A stretch of 64,000 bases of DNA, from assembly GCA_963817515.1 (NCBI GenBank), contig CAWFPJ010000012.1, forward strand, positions 372,001 to 436,000, in the 5' to 3' direction. The notes beneath the pieces are model-generated. The model made no database searches and had not been told where the DNA came from. It saw nothing but the letters and a program-made list of their open reading frames with translations. The stretch comes from DATMNI01 sp963817515. Its GTDB lineage: Bacteria > Acidobacteriota > Terriglobia > Bryobacterales > Bryobacteraceae. Below, piece after piece: positions 1 to 8,321 of the stretch. A program made the translations under genes and the position numbers. Each line of letters starts with the position of its first letter. The first letter of the stretch is position 1.

Positions 1-2
1 CG

Positions 3-554
3 TCCGAACCGCAACCCGACTTCAGTTTGCAACTCGGGCAACTCCAGCGCGAGAGCGAACAGCGAATCCGGGAAGCCCACGCCGCGGGAATGCGTGAGGG
101 TGAAGCCGCCGGCCGGGGCCGGGCTGCCTCTGAGCTTCAACCCGTGATCGACCGCCTGACGCGTTCGATTGAGGAACTTGCCGGTCTGCGCGCGCGGCTG
201 CGCAGCGAAGCCGAAGCCGATCTGGTTAAACTTTCGCTGGCCATCGCCCGCCGGGTGCTGCGCCGCGAGTTGGCGATCGATCCGGAGGCGCTGCACGGGT
301 TGGTGTTAGGCGCTCTTGAGAAACTGCAGGGCCAGGAAATCTGCCGCGTGAAAGTGCACCCCTCGCATGCGGCGATGGTGACCGCCTGTTTGCGGCAGAT
401 CGCGACCGGGTCCAACGTGGAAATTGTGCCGGACCCGTCGCGTGAACCCGGCGCCATCGTCTTTGAAACCGCGCGAGGCAACCTGGACGCTTCCGTGGAA
501 TCGCAACTCCAGGAAATCGAGCGGGGCCTTGCCGACCGCCTGAAGAGGCATTGA
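3..554 (+). CDS. fliH: Flagellar assembly protein FliH, 5' end outside window
   Basis: FliH is the peripheral stator-like regulator of the flagellar export ATPase FliI: it holds FliI dimers and docks them at the export gate on the cytoplasmic side of the basal body. The reading frame is open to the left edge, so the N-terminus is missing; a TTG at 27 could be read as a start but there is no reason to prefer it. What remains (about 183 residues) shows the family pattern: a charged, Glu/Arg/Ala-rich helix (QRESEQRIREAHAAGMREGE) followed by a globular C-terminal half with LAIARRVLRRELAIDP and VKVHPSH. The stop overlaps the fliI start (TGATG), and fliJ follows, so this is the usual fliH-fliI-fliJ export order. 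Identification rests on motif pattern plus neighbours. Confidence 0.88.
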   Translation, partial: SEPQPDFSLQLGQLQRESEQRIREAHAAGMREGEAAGRGRAASELQPVIDRLTRSIEELAGLRARLRSEAEADLVKLSLAIARRVLRRELAIDPEALHGLVLGALEKLQGQEICRVKVHPSHAAMVTACLRQIATGSNVEIVPDPSREPGAIVFETARGNLDASVESQLQEIERGLADRLKRH

Positions 555-1909
555 TGACCGAAAAAATTTCGCTTACTCCTTATATGGCCGACCTCGACCG
601 GATCTCGCCCTTCCGTTGGACCGGACAGGTTACCGAGGTGGTCGGGCTCCTGATCGAATCCCGCGGCCCGAGCGCCGCCATCGGAGACTTTTGCGAGGTG
701 ATGACTTCCACCGGGCGCCCGATCCGTACGCAGGTGATCGGGTTCCGCGACGGCCGTGTGCTGGCCATGCCGCTCGAGGAGATCGAAGGCCTGCAGTTGG
801 GCGACATGGTATCGGCACGCAGCGATGACTCTCGCGTGGAAGTGGGGCCGGGGCTTTTGGGCAGGGTCATCGACGGTTTCGGCAAACCCATGGACGGAGG
901 CCCGCCGATCGAAGCGCACGATGCCTACAGCCTTTACGGTACCCCGACCAACCCGCTCGAACGCGAGCACATCACGCAGCCACTGATCACCGGGATCCGC
1001 GCGATCGACGGCCTTTTGCCGTGTGGAAAGGGCCAGCGCATCGGAATTTTCGGCGGCAGCGGTGTCGGCAAGAGTACCCTGCTCGGCTCCATGTCGAGGC
1101 ACAACTCGGCCGACGTCACCGTGATCGGCATGATCGGGGAGCGTAATCGCGAAGTGCGCGCGTTCCTCGAAAACGAACTTGGCCCGGAAGGCCGCAAACG
1201 CTCGGTAGTGGTCTGCGCTACCTCGGAACGGCCCGCCCCGCTGCGCGTCCGCGCCTGTTTTGTGGCGCTGGCCGTGGCCGAATACTTCCGCGATCAGGGC
1301 GCCAATGTCCTGCTGGTGATGGATTCGGTAACGCGCCTGGCGATGGCGCAGCGTGAAATCGGTCTGGCCGCCGGCGAACCGCCCAGCCAGAAAGGCTATA
1401 CGCCGTCGGTCTTCAACCTGCTGCCCAAGGTCCTCGAACGCGCCGGCAACTTCAAGCGTGGATCCATCACCGGATTTTTCACCGTGCTGGTGGAAGGCGA
1501 CGATTTCAACGAGCCCATCTGCGACGCCGTTCGCGGCATTCTGGACGGCCACTTTATTCTGTCGCGGCAACTCGGCAACCAGGGCCATTACCCGGCCATC
1601 GACATACTGCACTCGGTGAGCCGACTGACTTCGGCCATCGCCACCCCAGCCCAGAAAGAGGCTATGCGCAAGTTTCGGGGAGCGCTTTCGGCTTACCGCG
1701 ATTCCGAAGACCTGATTCAGTTGGGCGCATATTTGGCAGGGTCGAACCCGGTACTCGACGCCAGCATCCGGCTCCGGCCCGAGCTGATGGAATTTCTGCG
1801 CCAGGACCACATGGCGACATCCACCTTGCAGGAGACTCTTTCCCGAATGGAGAGTCTGGCTTCGAAACTAGACCTTGCTCCGGCCCTGGCTATGGTTAAA
1901 GCCAGATGA
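554..1909 (+). CDS. fliI: Flagellum-specific ATP synthase FliI
   Basis: FliI is the F1-beta-like ATPase of the flagellar type III export apparatus; it hydrolyses ATP to help unfold and deliver rod, hook and filament subunits. The 451-residue protein has the family's normal length. The Walker A loop GIFGGSGVGKST lies at about residues 164-175, followed by the GERNREV segment, a Walker B strand ending VLLVMDSVTRLAMAQREI, and the AGEPPSQKGYTPSVF segment typical of type III ATPases. I chose the ATG inside TGATG, overlapping the fliH stop, rather than an in-frame TTG one codon earlier, because the overlap implies translational coupling. The stop in turn overlaps the fliJ ATG (ATGA). Confidence 0.97.
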   Translation: MTEKISLTPYMADLDRISPFRWTGQVTEVVGLLIESRGPSAAIGDFCEVMTSTGRPIRTQVIGFRDGRVLAMPLEEIEGLQLGDMVSARSDDSRVEVGPGLLGRVIDGFGKPMDGGPPIEAHDAYSLYGTPTNPLEREHITQPLITGIRAIDGLLPCGKGQRIGIFGGSGVGKSTLLGSMSRHNSADVTVIGMIGERNREVRAFLENELGPEGRKRSVVVCATSERPAPLRVRACFVALAVAEYFRDQGANVLLVMDSVTRLAMAQREIGLAAGEPPSQKGYTPSVFNLLPKVLERAGNFKRGSITGFFTVLVEGDDFNEPICDAVRGILDGHFILSRQLGNQGHYPAIDILHSVSRLTSAIATPAQKEAMRKFRGALSAYRDSEDLIQLGAYLAGSNPVLDASIRLRPELMEFLRQDHMATSTLQETLSRMESLASKLDLAPALAMVKAR

Positions 1910-2337
1910 CCTCCTTCCGATTCCCACTCCAAAAAGTTCTCGACTGGCGGCAAACGCAACTGGAACTGGAAGAGGTCCGCTTCAAGCAGCAAATAGCGGC
2001 GCTGGCGGATCTGGACCGCGCTCGCGCGGAGTTGGAAGCTACCGGTATCAAGGCTGAAACCCAAGTGCGCGGCTGGAGCCCAATGGCCGGCTGCGATCTT
2101 GCCGCGCTGGGCAGTTTTCGCCTGAACGTGAAGCAAAGGGAAAGCGAAATCGCCATCCGCCGCGTGGAGTGTCAGAAGACTTACGAAGCGCAACAGGCCA
2201 TCATGCTGGAAGCCCGCCGCCGCTGCCGCCTTCTGGAGCGGCTCAAAGAGCGCCGCCTGGCCGATTGGACATCCGCCCGCGACCACGAACTGGATGAACT
2301 GGCCTCCGAGTCGTTCCTGTCCAAGTGGGGCCGCTAG
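1906..2337 (+). CDS. fliJ: Flagellar export protein FliJ
   Basis: FliJ is a small coiled-coil protein that sits in the centre of the FliI ring, like the gamma subunit of F1-ATPase, and helps escort export chaperones. The 143-residue product begins with FRFPLQKVLDWRQTQLELEE, the characteristic FliJ opening, and is almost entirely predicted coiled coil with regularly spaced Leu, Arg and Glu. It has no catalytic motif. The ATG overlaps the fliI stop by four bases (ATGA). The gene closes the flagellar cluster: the next gene, hemQ, is unrelated and appears to have its own promoter. Sequence conservation in FliJ is low, so the call leans on position and the opening motif. Confidence 0.85.
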   Translation: MTSFRFPLQKVLDWRQTQLELEEVRFKQQIAALADLDRARAELEATGIKAETQVRGWSPMAGCDLAALGSFRLNVKQRESEIAIRRVECQKTYEAQQAIMLEARRRCRLLERLKERRLADWTSARDHELDELASESFLSKWGR

Positions 2338-2384
2338 ACTGTCAGGTAGAGTGTGCAGGCGAAGCCAGGGCCCTGCGTGCTCCT

Positions 2385-2390
2385 TATAAT
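2385..2390 (+). promoter_or_regulatory. -10 box of probable leaderless hemQ promoter
   Basis: A perfect TATAAT ends seven bases before the hemQ ATG and no Shine-Dalgarno lies between, so transcription would start at about the start codon. No convincing -35 hexamer is visible at the usual distance. Confidence 0.4.
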
Positions 2391-2397
2391 AAAACTG

Positions 2398-3238
2398 ATG
2401 ACTCCCCAAACCCTGACCGAAACTGCCCTCCCCCCCGTGCCATTGACGGTGGAAGGCGCCAGTGTCCTGCACCAGATGATGCGCTTCCGCTGGCCCTCCT
2501 GGCGCTCTCTTTCCGCCGGAGGAGCGCAGTGACGTGCTGGCCGAGGCACGGCCGGTATTGGAGACCATGGAGAAACCCGCGGACGGCCGCCAGAGCGCTG
2601 TCTTTTCCCTCATCGGCCACAAAGGCGACCTGCTCTTCATGCACTTCCGCCGCAGCTTCGAAGAACTCAACCAGGCTGAGCTGGAACTGGCCCGGCTGCG
2701 CCTGAGCGACTACCTTGAGCCCACCTCCTCCTACCTTTCGGTGATTGAGCTGGGCCTGTACGAATCCACGTCCAGAGTCTACGGCGATCTGGCCGCGAAG
2801 GGCATTCAGGCGCACTCGGAGGATTGGAAGAAGGAGATCGAAGCCGTCCTCGAACGCCAGCGCAAGGCTATGGCGCCGCGCCTCTGGCCGGAAATCCCCG
2901 GCGCGAAGTATGTTTGCTTTTATCCCATGGACCGGCGCCGCGGCGAGTCAAAGAACTGGTATCAGGAGCCGATGGCGGACCGCAAACACATGATGGAGGA
3001 GCACGGCATGATCGGCCGCCGCTACGCCGGCGAGGTCCGCCAGATCATCACCGGCTCAATCGGTTTCGACGACTGGGAGTGGGGTGTGGATCTCTTCGCC
3101 GAAGACCCGCTGGTCTTCAAGAAGCTGATCTACGAAATGCGCTTCGACCATGTGAGCGCCGTTTATGCGCTTTTCGGCACCTTCTATGTGGGCGTGCGCG
3201 TTCCTGCCGCCGGCTTGAGCGGCCTTCTCACGGCGTAG
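2398..3238 (+). CDS. hemQ: HemQ coproheme decarboxylase (chlorite dismutase family), frame broken by one base
   Basis: HemQ carries out the last step of the coproporphyrin-dependent heme pathway, decarboxylating coproheme III to heme b with peroxide. The N-terminal piece (MTPQTLTETALPP...VEGASVLHQMMRFRWPSW) reads in one frame until about 2512; the rest (PPEERSDVLAEARP onward) continues in the next frame. Removing one T from the run at 2510-2512 joins them as WRSLPPEERSDVLAE, which fits the family. The C-terminal part has the HemQ signature around KHMMEEHGMIGRRYAG, whose His is the likely proximal heme ligand, and EWGVDLFAEDPLVFKKLIYE. Read through, the protein is about 279 residues, close to the family's length of about 250. 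The break is most easily explained as a sequencing error. A -10 box sits directly in front of the ATG. Confidence 0.88.
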
Positions 3239-3737
3239 TCTGCTGGTGCGCGGCCGTGGTCCGCAGGTGACGGTGGAAGCCCAAATCCGAACCGGTCAAC
3301 ATCTTGGTGGCGAAAATGATCTGCCCGGTGTGCATGGAGAAATGCTCCACCACGTGATAGATGGCTTCGAGCACCGTCACATCGTACTTCTGCACCACAA
3401 TCCGCTCGGCGAGCCGTTCCGCCGGCACGGCGCTCACCACCGCTACGGCCTCTTCCACGGTGGCGTGCAGCCGCTGCGCCAGATCCTCAACCGACGCTCC
3501 GCCTTGAGCTGAAAACTCGGCATCGCGATCCCGGATGTCCGGCTGCCCGCCAACACTCGACACAATCCACTGCCGCAGGTTGCCGCACAGGTGCAGCACC
3601 AGGTTGCCTACGGCGTTTTCGTTATCGCCGCCGCGCGCCCAAACCTGGTCCTGGTTCAGGCTGCCCAGGCAGGTCTCAATTCGCGAACCAAGTTGCTGCA
3701 GCTTCTTGGTTGAGTAGTCCAGAAAAAGCTCGTGCAT
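3228..3737 (-). CDS. DinB-like four-helix metal-binding protein
   Basis: This is a 169-residue member of the DinB/YfiT-like superfamily, small four-helix bundles that bind a divalent metal through three histidines; many act as thiol-dependent transferases, but the substrate here is unknown. Candidate metal ligands are His49 (in LVLHLCGN) and the pair in YHVVEHFSMHTGQI (His132, His136), the spacing expected for the fold. The opening DYSTKKLQQLGSRIETCLGSL is the usual helix 1 of the DUF1572-type branch. Its 3' end overlaps the 3' end of hemQ by 11 bases in convergent orientation. A possible -10 box lies eight bases upstream of the ATG with no Shine-Dalgarno. Specific function cannot be read from sequence. 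Confidence 0.75.
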   Translation of the reverse strand: MHELFLDYSTKKLQQLGSRIETCLGSLNQDQVWARGGDNENAVGNLVLHLCGNLRQWIVSSVGGQPDIRDRDAEFSAQGGASVEDLAQRLHATVEEAVAVVSAVPAERLAERIVVQKYDVTVLEAIYHVVEHFSMHTGQIIFATKMLTGSDLGFHRHLRTTAAHQQTTP

Positions 3738-3745
3738 GTTTTGAG

Positions 3746-3751
3746 TGTATA
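3746..3751 (-). promoter_or_regulatory. -10-like box upstream of the DinB-like gene
   Basis: TATACA on the minus strand, eight bases before the ATG, with an A-rich spacer lacking a Shine-Dalgarno. It fits the leaderless pattern seen repeatedly in this window. Confidence 0.3.
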
Positions 3752-3767
3752 GCGTCAGCTATGCTGA

Positions 3768-5114
3768 ATGAACAGGGTATCCTTGCGGCCAAACATTCAC
3801 ATCATCGGCGGTGGGCTGGCGGGGTCCGAGGCGGCGTGGCAGATCGCGCGACGCGGCCTGCCGTGCGTGCTGCACGAAATGCGCCCGGTGCGGCCGACTG
3901 CCGCGCACCAGACGGACCGGCTGGCGGAACTGGTGTGCAGCAATTCGCTGAAATCCGAATCCGAATCCACCGCGCCGTGGCTGTTGAAGGAAGAATTGCG
4001 GCGGCTGGATTCCCTGCTGCTGCGTGTGGCTCAGGCGGCGCGGGTGCCCGGGGGCCATGCGCTGACCGTGGACCGCGATGTATTTGCAGCAGGTGTGACC
4101 GCGGCCATCGGCGCCGAGCCCCTGATCGAATTGCGGCGCGGCGAGGTGGCCGCAATTCCGGAGGACGGCATCGCGATCATTGCCAGCGGCCCCCTGACCA
4201 GCGGCCCGCTGGCTGAGGAGATCGCCAGGATCACGGGGGCAGACCGGCTGTTTTTCTACGACAGCATCAGCCCGATCGTGGATGCGGAGACGGTGGATAC
4301 GGGCATTGCCTTCTGGGCGTCGCGCTATGGCAAATCGACCGATGGCACCGACGATTACCTCAACTGCCCTTTCGACCGGGAACAGTACGACCGCTTCGTC
4401 GATGAGCTACTGAAGGCGCAGGCCGCATCGGCTCACATTCCGGAGGACGATACCCGGTATTTTGAAGCCTGCCTGCCGATTGAAGAAATTGCGCGGCGCG
4501 GCCGGGATACGCTGCGGTTCGGGCCGATGAAGCCGATGGGGTTGAGCGATCCGCGCACCGGCAGGCGGCCATATGCCGTGGTGCAGCTTCGTCAGGAAAA
4601 CCTGCGCGCCCAGAGCTTCAACCTGGTGGGCTTTCAGAACCACATGAAATTCGGCGACCAGGCGCGGGTGCTGCGGCTGATTCCGGGTTTGGAGAAGGCG
4701 GAGTTTCTGCGCTTCGGCCAGATTCACCGCAACACCTACATCAATGCGCCGGCCCTGCTGACGCCGACGCTGCAGTTGCGCGGCCGGCCTGAGGTGTTTT
4801 TCGCCGGCCAGATTTCAGGTGTGGAAGGCTATGTGGAGTCGATTGCCACCGGATTGATAGCGGGCATGCATGCGGCCGCGCTGGCCGTGGGCGAGAAGCC
4901 AAGGCCGGTCGCGCGTGAAACGGCATTGGGGTCGCTGTGCCACTACGTAAGCGGAGCGGACCCGTCGAACTACCAGCCGGCGAACATCACTTTCGACCTG
5001 CTGCCGCAACTGGACGAACCGACGCGGCTCAAACTGCGCAAAGACAAGCAGGCACGGCATGCGGAGGTGTGCCGGCGGGCGCTGGCGGCGCTGGAAGAGT
5101 ATGCCTGCGTCTGA
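3768..5114 (+). CDS. trmFO: TrmFO, folate/FAD-dependent tRNA U54 methyltransferase
   Basis: TrmFO makes 5-methyluridine at position 54 of the tRNA T-loop using methylenetetrahydrofolate as carbon donor and FAD as cofactor. The 448-residue protein opens with an FAD-binding Rossmann motif (IIGGGLAGSEAAWQIARRG, residues 12-30) and carries both cysteines expected in the active site, Cys57 in LVCSNSLKSE and Cys235 in YFEACLPIEE. Other family blocks are FGPMKPMGL, RAQSFNLVGFQNHMKFGDQ and GQISGVEGYVESIATG. It overlaps the downstream tyrosine recombinase by 14 bases; the trmFO-xer order is also found in Bacillus and other bacteria. No strong Shine-Dalgarno is visible before the ATG. Confidence 0.96.
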   Translation: MNRVSLRPNIHIIGGGLAGSEAAWQIARRGLPCVLHEMRPVRPTAAHQTDRLAELVCSNSLKSESESTAPWLLKEELRRLDSLLLRVAQAARVPGGHALTVDRDVFAAGVTAAIGAEPLIELRRGEVAAIPEDGIAIIASGPLTSGPLAEEIARITGADRLFFYDSISPIVDAETVDTGIAFWASRYGKSTDGTDDYLNCPFDREQYDRFVDELLKAQAASAHIPEDDTRYFEACLPIEEIARRGRDTLRFGPMKPMGLSDPRTGRRPYAVVQLRQENLRAQSFNLVGFQNHMKFGDQARVLRLIPGLEKAEFLRFGQIHRNTYINAPALLTPTLQLRGRPEVFFAGQISGVEGYVESIATGLIAGMHAAALAVGEKPRPVARETALGSLCHYVSGADPSNYQPANITFDLLPQLDEPTRLKLRKDKQARHAEVCRRALAALEEYACV

Positions 5115-6003
5115 GTTGGCGGTGCAAACCGGCCGCTACCTGGAGGATCTGGCGCGAGGTGGAGCGTCAGAGCACAGCGTCCGCGCGTACGAATCGGATC
5201 TGCGGGAGTTTTTGGAATATCTTTCTCCGCCCGAGACGGAGCCGCCGGCGCCGACCGCCATCGACCTGCTGATTATTCGCGAGTGGCTGGTAGCGCTTTA
5301 CGGACGCAAACTCACGGCCGTAACCATCCGGCGGAAACTGGCGGCGGTGCGCGGGCTGTTCCGGTTCATGGTGCGCGAGGGTCTGGTACGGGTCAACGTG
5401 GCGCGCCTGGCGCGAACGCCGAAGGCCCCGCAGAAACTGCCGGACGTGATGACGGCGGAACAGACGAACAACCTGATCGACGGCGTGGGCGCGGGCGAAC
5501 TGGAGCGCCCATTTCCATTGCGGGACCGCGCGATCTTCGAACTGCTTTACGGCTGCGGTGTGCGCGTGAGCGAACTGGCGGGGCTGAATCTGGAAGATAT
5601 CGACCGGTCCGAAGGATGGCTGCTGGTGCGCGGCAAGGGGAAGAAGGAGCGGCAGGTACCTTTGCCGGGGCAGGCCGCACAGGCGCTGGAACGCTACATT
5701 GGCGAGCGGCCGGTGGTGAGAGACGAGCACGCGGTCTTTCTGAACCATCGCCGAAAGCGCCTGACCACGCGCGGCATCAGCGGGATCGTCAAGCTCTATG
5801 CCACCTATTTAACCGGCGACCCGTCCATTCATCCGCACAGTTTCCGCCATGCTTACGCTACGCACCTGCTGGCCGATGGCGCCGACCTGCGCGCGATCCA
5901 GGAACTGCTGGGCCACGCGCGGCTTTCCACTACCCAGAAGTACACGCAAGTTTCGCTCACGGACCTGATGGCGGTGTATGACAAGGCGCACCCCAAGGCC
6001 TAA
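5101..6003 (+). CDS. xerD: Site-specific tyrosine recombinase XerD/XerC
   Basis: This tyrosine recombinase resolves chromosome dimers at the dif site during cell division, working with a partner Xer protein and FtsK. The 300-residue length is that of XerC/XerD. An N-terminal SAM-like core-binding domain (residues about 5-95) is followed by the catalytic domain with Arg155 (VRVSEL), Lys179 (RGKGKK), His246 and Arg249 (HPHSFRH), His272 (LGHARLST) and the nucleophile Tyr281 (TQKYTQV): all six expected residues are present. I chose the ATG at 5101, inside the end of trmFO, because the protein then starts MPASELAVQTGRYLEDLARG like its relatives; an upstream extension would be Arg-rich and unlike the family. 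Whether it is the C or D paralogue is not decidable here. Confidence 0.9.
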   Translation: MPASELAVQTGRYLEDLARGGASEHSVRAYESDLREFLEYLSPPETEPPAPTAIDLLIIREWLVALYGRKLTAVTIRRKLAAVRGLFRFMVREGLVRVNVARLARTPKAPQKLPDVMTAEQTNNLIDGVGAGELERPFPLRDRAIFELLYGCGVRVSELAGLNLEDIDRSEGWLLVRGKGKKERQVPLPGQAAQALERYIGERPVVRDEHAVFLNHRRKRLTTRGISGIVKLYATYLTGDPSIHPHSFRHAYATHLLADGADLRAIQELLGHARLSTTQKYTQVSLTDLMAVYDKAHPKA

Positions 6004-6039
6004 CGTAACGCCGCTCCCCTGTAAGTGGGCTCGGAGTGC

Positions 6040-6062
6040 GCTCCCTCACGGTCGCGGCTCGG
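6040..6062 (+). repeat. Dispersed GC-rich repeat, copy 1
   Basis: A 23-base unit ending CGGTCGCGGCTCGG, preceded by GGGCTCGGAGTGC, lies between xerD and the MATE gene. A second copy, inverted and differing at about three positions, lies at 56763-56786. It looks like a REP-type intergenic element rather than a regulatory site of either neighbour. Confidence 0.55.
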
Positions 6063-6093
6063 TTTCAGCTTACCTCCGTCGTGAGGGATTGGT

Positions 6094-7450
6094 TTGAGCC
6101 TGACGGCAAACATACGGCGGGAGTTGCGGCCCATGCTGCGCCTGGCAACGCCGCTGGCACTGGCGGAACTGGGCTGGATGGCGATGGGGTTCGTGGACAT
6201 CGTCATGGCGGGGCCTTTAGGGCCGGCGGCAATTGGCGCGGGCAGCTTGGGGAACATGCTGTTCTTTCCGATTGTCATTTGCGGAACCGGCATGCTGCTG
6301 GGCATGGACACCCTGGTGGCACAGGCGTTCGGGGCGAAGGACCTGCGGGATTGCCGGCGAACTCTGGTCAACGGCATGTGGCTGGGAGTGGGGCTGGCGC
6401 CGGTGTTGGCGATAGTGCTCTGGCTGATGATTCCGTTGCTACGGTCGGTGGGCACGAATCCACGGGTGTTAGTCTTGCTGGCTCCATATCTTAAAGCTCT
6501 GCTTTGGGGCATTCTTCCACTGATGTTCTATACGGCCTTCCGCCGTTATCTGCAGGCGATGAACATCGTAAGGCCGGTGACTTTCGCGGCCATCAGCGCC
6601 AATTTCGTAAACATCGCGGGGGATTGGGCGCTGATGTACGGCCACCTGGGGGCGCGGGCCATGGGGCTGGCGGGGTCGGCCTGGTCCACGTCCATCGCCC
6701 GTGGTTATATCGCCGCGGTGCTGGGGTGCGCCATTGTGTGGCACGAGCGCAAAGCCGGGAATCCGCTGTTCCACATAAGCTGGAAGCCGGATTTCCACCG
6801 TTTGCGGCGGTTGGTTGGGCTGGGGCTACCTTCGGCTATGCAGATTCTGATCGAAGGCGCGGTGTTCGGCGTGGTGACCGTGCTGGCGGCGCGGTTGGAC
6901 GAAGCGTCGCTGGCGGCCCACAGCATTGCGGTCAACGTGGTATCCACCACGTACATGGTGCCCCTGGGTATTAGTTCCGCGGCGGCGGTGCGGGTGGGGC
7001 AGGCATTCGGGCGCAGGGACCGAGCATGGTGTGGCCATCGCGGGCTGGACGGCGCTGCTGTTAAGTGGACTATTCATGGGCGGCGCGGGATTGGCATTGG
7101 CGGCAGCGCCGGGCTGGATCGTACGCATCTATACGCGGGACGCGGCGGTAATCCAGCTGGGATCGGTAATGCTGCAAATTGCAGCGCTGTTTCAACTGTT
7201 CGACGGATTTCAAGTGGTGGCCACGGGCGCGCTCCGCGGGTTGGGGGACACGCGGTCGCCCATGCTGGCGCACCTGGTGGGTTACTGGGCGATCGGAATG
7301 CCCGTGGCTTACGTGCTGTGTTACCCGTATGCGTGGGGGGCCTCGGGAATTTGGGCGGGGTTGAGCCTGGCGCTTATTCTGATCGGGATTGCGTTGGTCT
7401 GGGTGTGGCGCGTGAGTTTACATCAGAATGCACCGAAGATGCTGATGTAG
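6094..7450 (+). CDS. MATE-family multidrug/Na+ antiporter, frame broken by one base
   Basis: MATE transporters are 12-helix inner-membrane antiporters that export cationic drugs or metabolites in exchange for Na+ or H+. The first about 310 residues carry eight to nine hydrophobic helices with MATE features (PLALAELGWMAMGFVDIVMAG, GTGMLLGMDTLVAQAFGAKD, GLPSAMQILIEG, NVVSTTYMVPLGISSAAAVRVGQ as consecutive blocks). The frame is lost near 7010-7030 and the rest (GVAIAGWTALLLSGLFMG to the end) continues one base later; deleting a single base joins them as GRRDRAGVAIAGWTALLL, matching the family at this loop. Full length is then about 451 residues, normal for MATE. TTG is the start, following a stretch with the dispersed repeat. 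The substrate cannot be inferred. The break is probably a sequencing error. Confidence 0.87.
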
Positions 7451-7509
7451 GGTGATGTAGGGCTCAAAAGGCGCTCGCGGCCATGGTATCATTTCATCCT
7501 GCAGGCGCA

Positions 7510-7536
7510 TGCCGGGGCTCAAATACCCGCCCGGCA
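7510..7536 (+). promoter_or_regulatory. Perfect 7-bp hairpin upstream of the PEP-CTERM gene
   Basis: TGCCGGG and CCCGGCA flank a 13-base loop, between a TATCAT -10-like box at about 7486 and the ribosome-binding site GAAGGGAGA. It may be a 5' leader hairpin or the end of the MATE transcript; no U-run follows. Confidence 0.35.
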
Positions 7537-7561
7537 CGCCTCTCAAGAAGGGAGAAACCCC

Positions 7562-8275
7562 ATGACAGTTTTGAGCCGGCCTGACAGCCCGTCTCTTCGC
7601 AATACGTTCTTCAACTTCGGCCTGCCGATAGCCACGCTGTTGATATGTGCGATGTCCGTTCCTGCCGGTGCAACCATTATTTCCGGACAGGTGACGGGCG
7701 GAACCGCGTTCACCGCCGGCGGAACATTCGTAAAACTCAGCCTCCCTCTTTCTAATCCGTTTGGACCAGTTAACAGCGTCGGCAACGACACCTTTCAAAG
7801 TCCAAACCTATTCGGGTTCGATGAGAATCAAAATATCCTTTTGACCGCGCCCCTGACAACGGATGTCGGTTTGAACCCGATACCGGCAGGATCGACGGTG
7901 GCGAGCCACTACATCTTCTTTGATCCCGGCCCAACCCAAAATATCATCGGTACAGTTAATTTCGACTCCGATATCGTGGCGATCCTCACCAACACTGTCG
8001 ATCTTGCGAACAGCGATTTCCTGGCGTCCACCGGCGTTAACTACCTTGACCCGACTTTGAGGGGCCTGGAGGTGGGAGACTCCGTGACCATCAGCGGTCC
8101 GCGGCAGATCCTTTTCACCACCACCGCGAGTTCGCCCGGAGATTACGTCCGCGTTCTGACCGCCTTCTCGCCCGCCGCGTCAACAGTACCGGAACCTGGC
8201 GGCGTAGCGTTGTTCGCTCTGGGACTCGCTGCGCTGGCAGGGCTGCTCAATCGAAGAAAACGAAAGACAAGCTGA
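7562..8275 (+). CDS. Secreted PEP-CTERM-anchored protein of unknown function
   Basis: This 237-residue exported protein has an N-terminal hydrophobic signal (FGLPIATLLICAMSVPAGA, about residues 21-39) and a C-terminal PEP-CTERM sorting tail: VPEPGGVALFALGLAALAGLLN followed by RRKRKTS. In bacteria with an exosortase this tail is cut at the PEP motif and the protein is handed to the cell surface or the exopolysaccharide matrix. The body is Ser/Thr/Asn/Pro-rich and beta-like with no recognised domain (ISGQVTGGTAF..., FFDPGPTQN..., GDSVTISGP). A good Shine-Dalgarno, GAAGGGAGA, precedes the ATG. No exosortase gene lies in this window, so sorting must depend on one elsewhere. It faces the cytochrome-barrel operon. 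Confidence 0.8.
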   Translation: MTVLSRPDSPSLRNTFFNFGLPIATLLICAMSVPAGATIISGQVTGGTAFTAGGTFVKLSLPLSNPFGPVNSVGNDTFQSPNLFGFDENQNILLTAPLTTDVGLNPIPAGSTVASHYIFFDPGPTQNIIGTVNFDSDIVAILTNTVDLANSDFLASTGVNYLDPTLRGLEVGDSVTISGPRQILFTTTASSPGDYVRVLTAFSPAASTVPEPGGVALFALGLAALAGLLNRRKRKTS

Positions 8276-8299
8276 GCCTTGGCCTAGTTCGAGAGCTAC

Positions 8300-8317
8300 C
8301 GCCGCCCCACGGTGGCG
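8300..8317. terminator. Possible bidirectional hairpin between convergent genes
   Basis: CGCCGCC and GGTGGCG form a seven-pair stem with one G-T pair around a four-base loop, between the PEP-CTERM stop and the barrel stop. No U-run on either side, so termination is only a suggestion. Confidence 0.3.
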
Positions 8318-8321
8318 CAGA

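Noticed and set aside
137..1810. A 557-codon open frame on the minus strand across fliH and fliI
   Set aside because: It lies wholly opposite two clearly conserved flagellar genes, is rich in His/Arg/Gln as expected for an antisense frame of high-GC coding DNA, and resembles no family.
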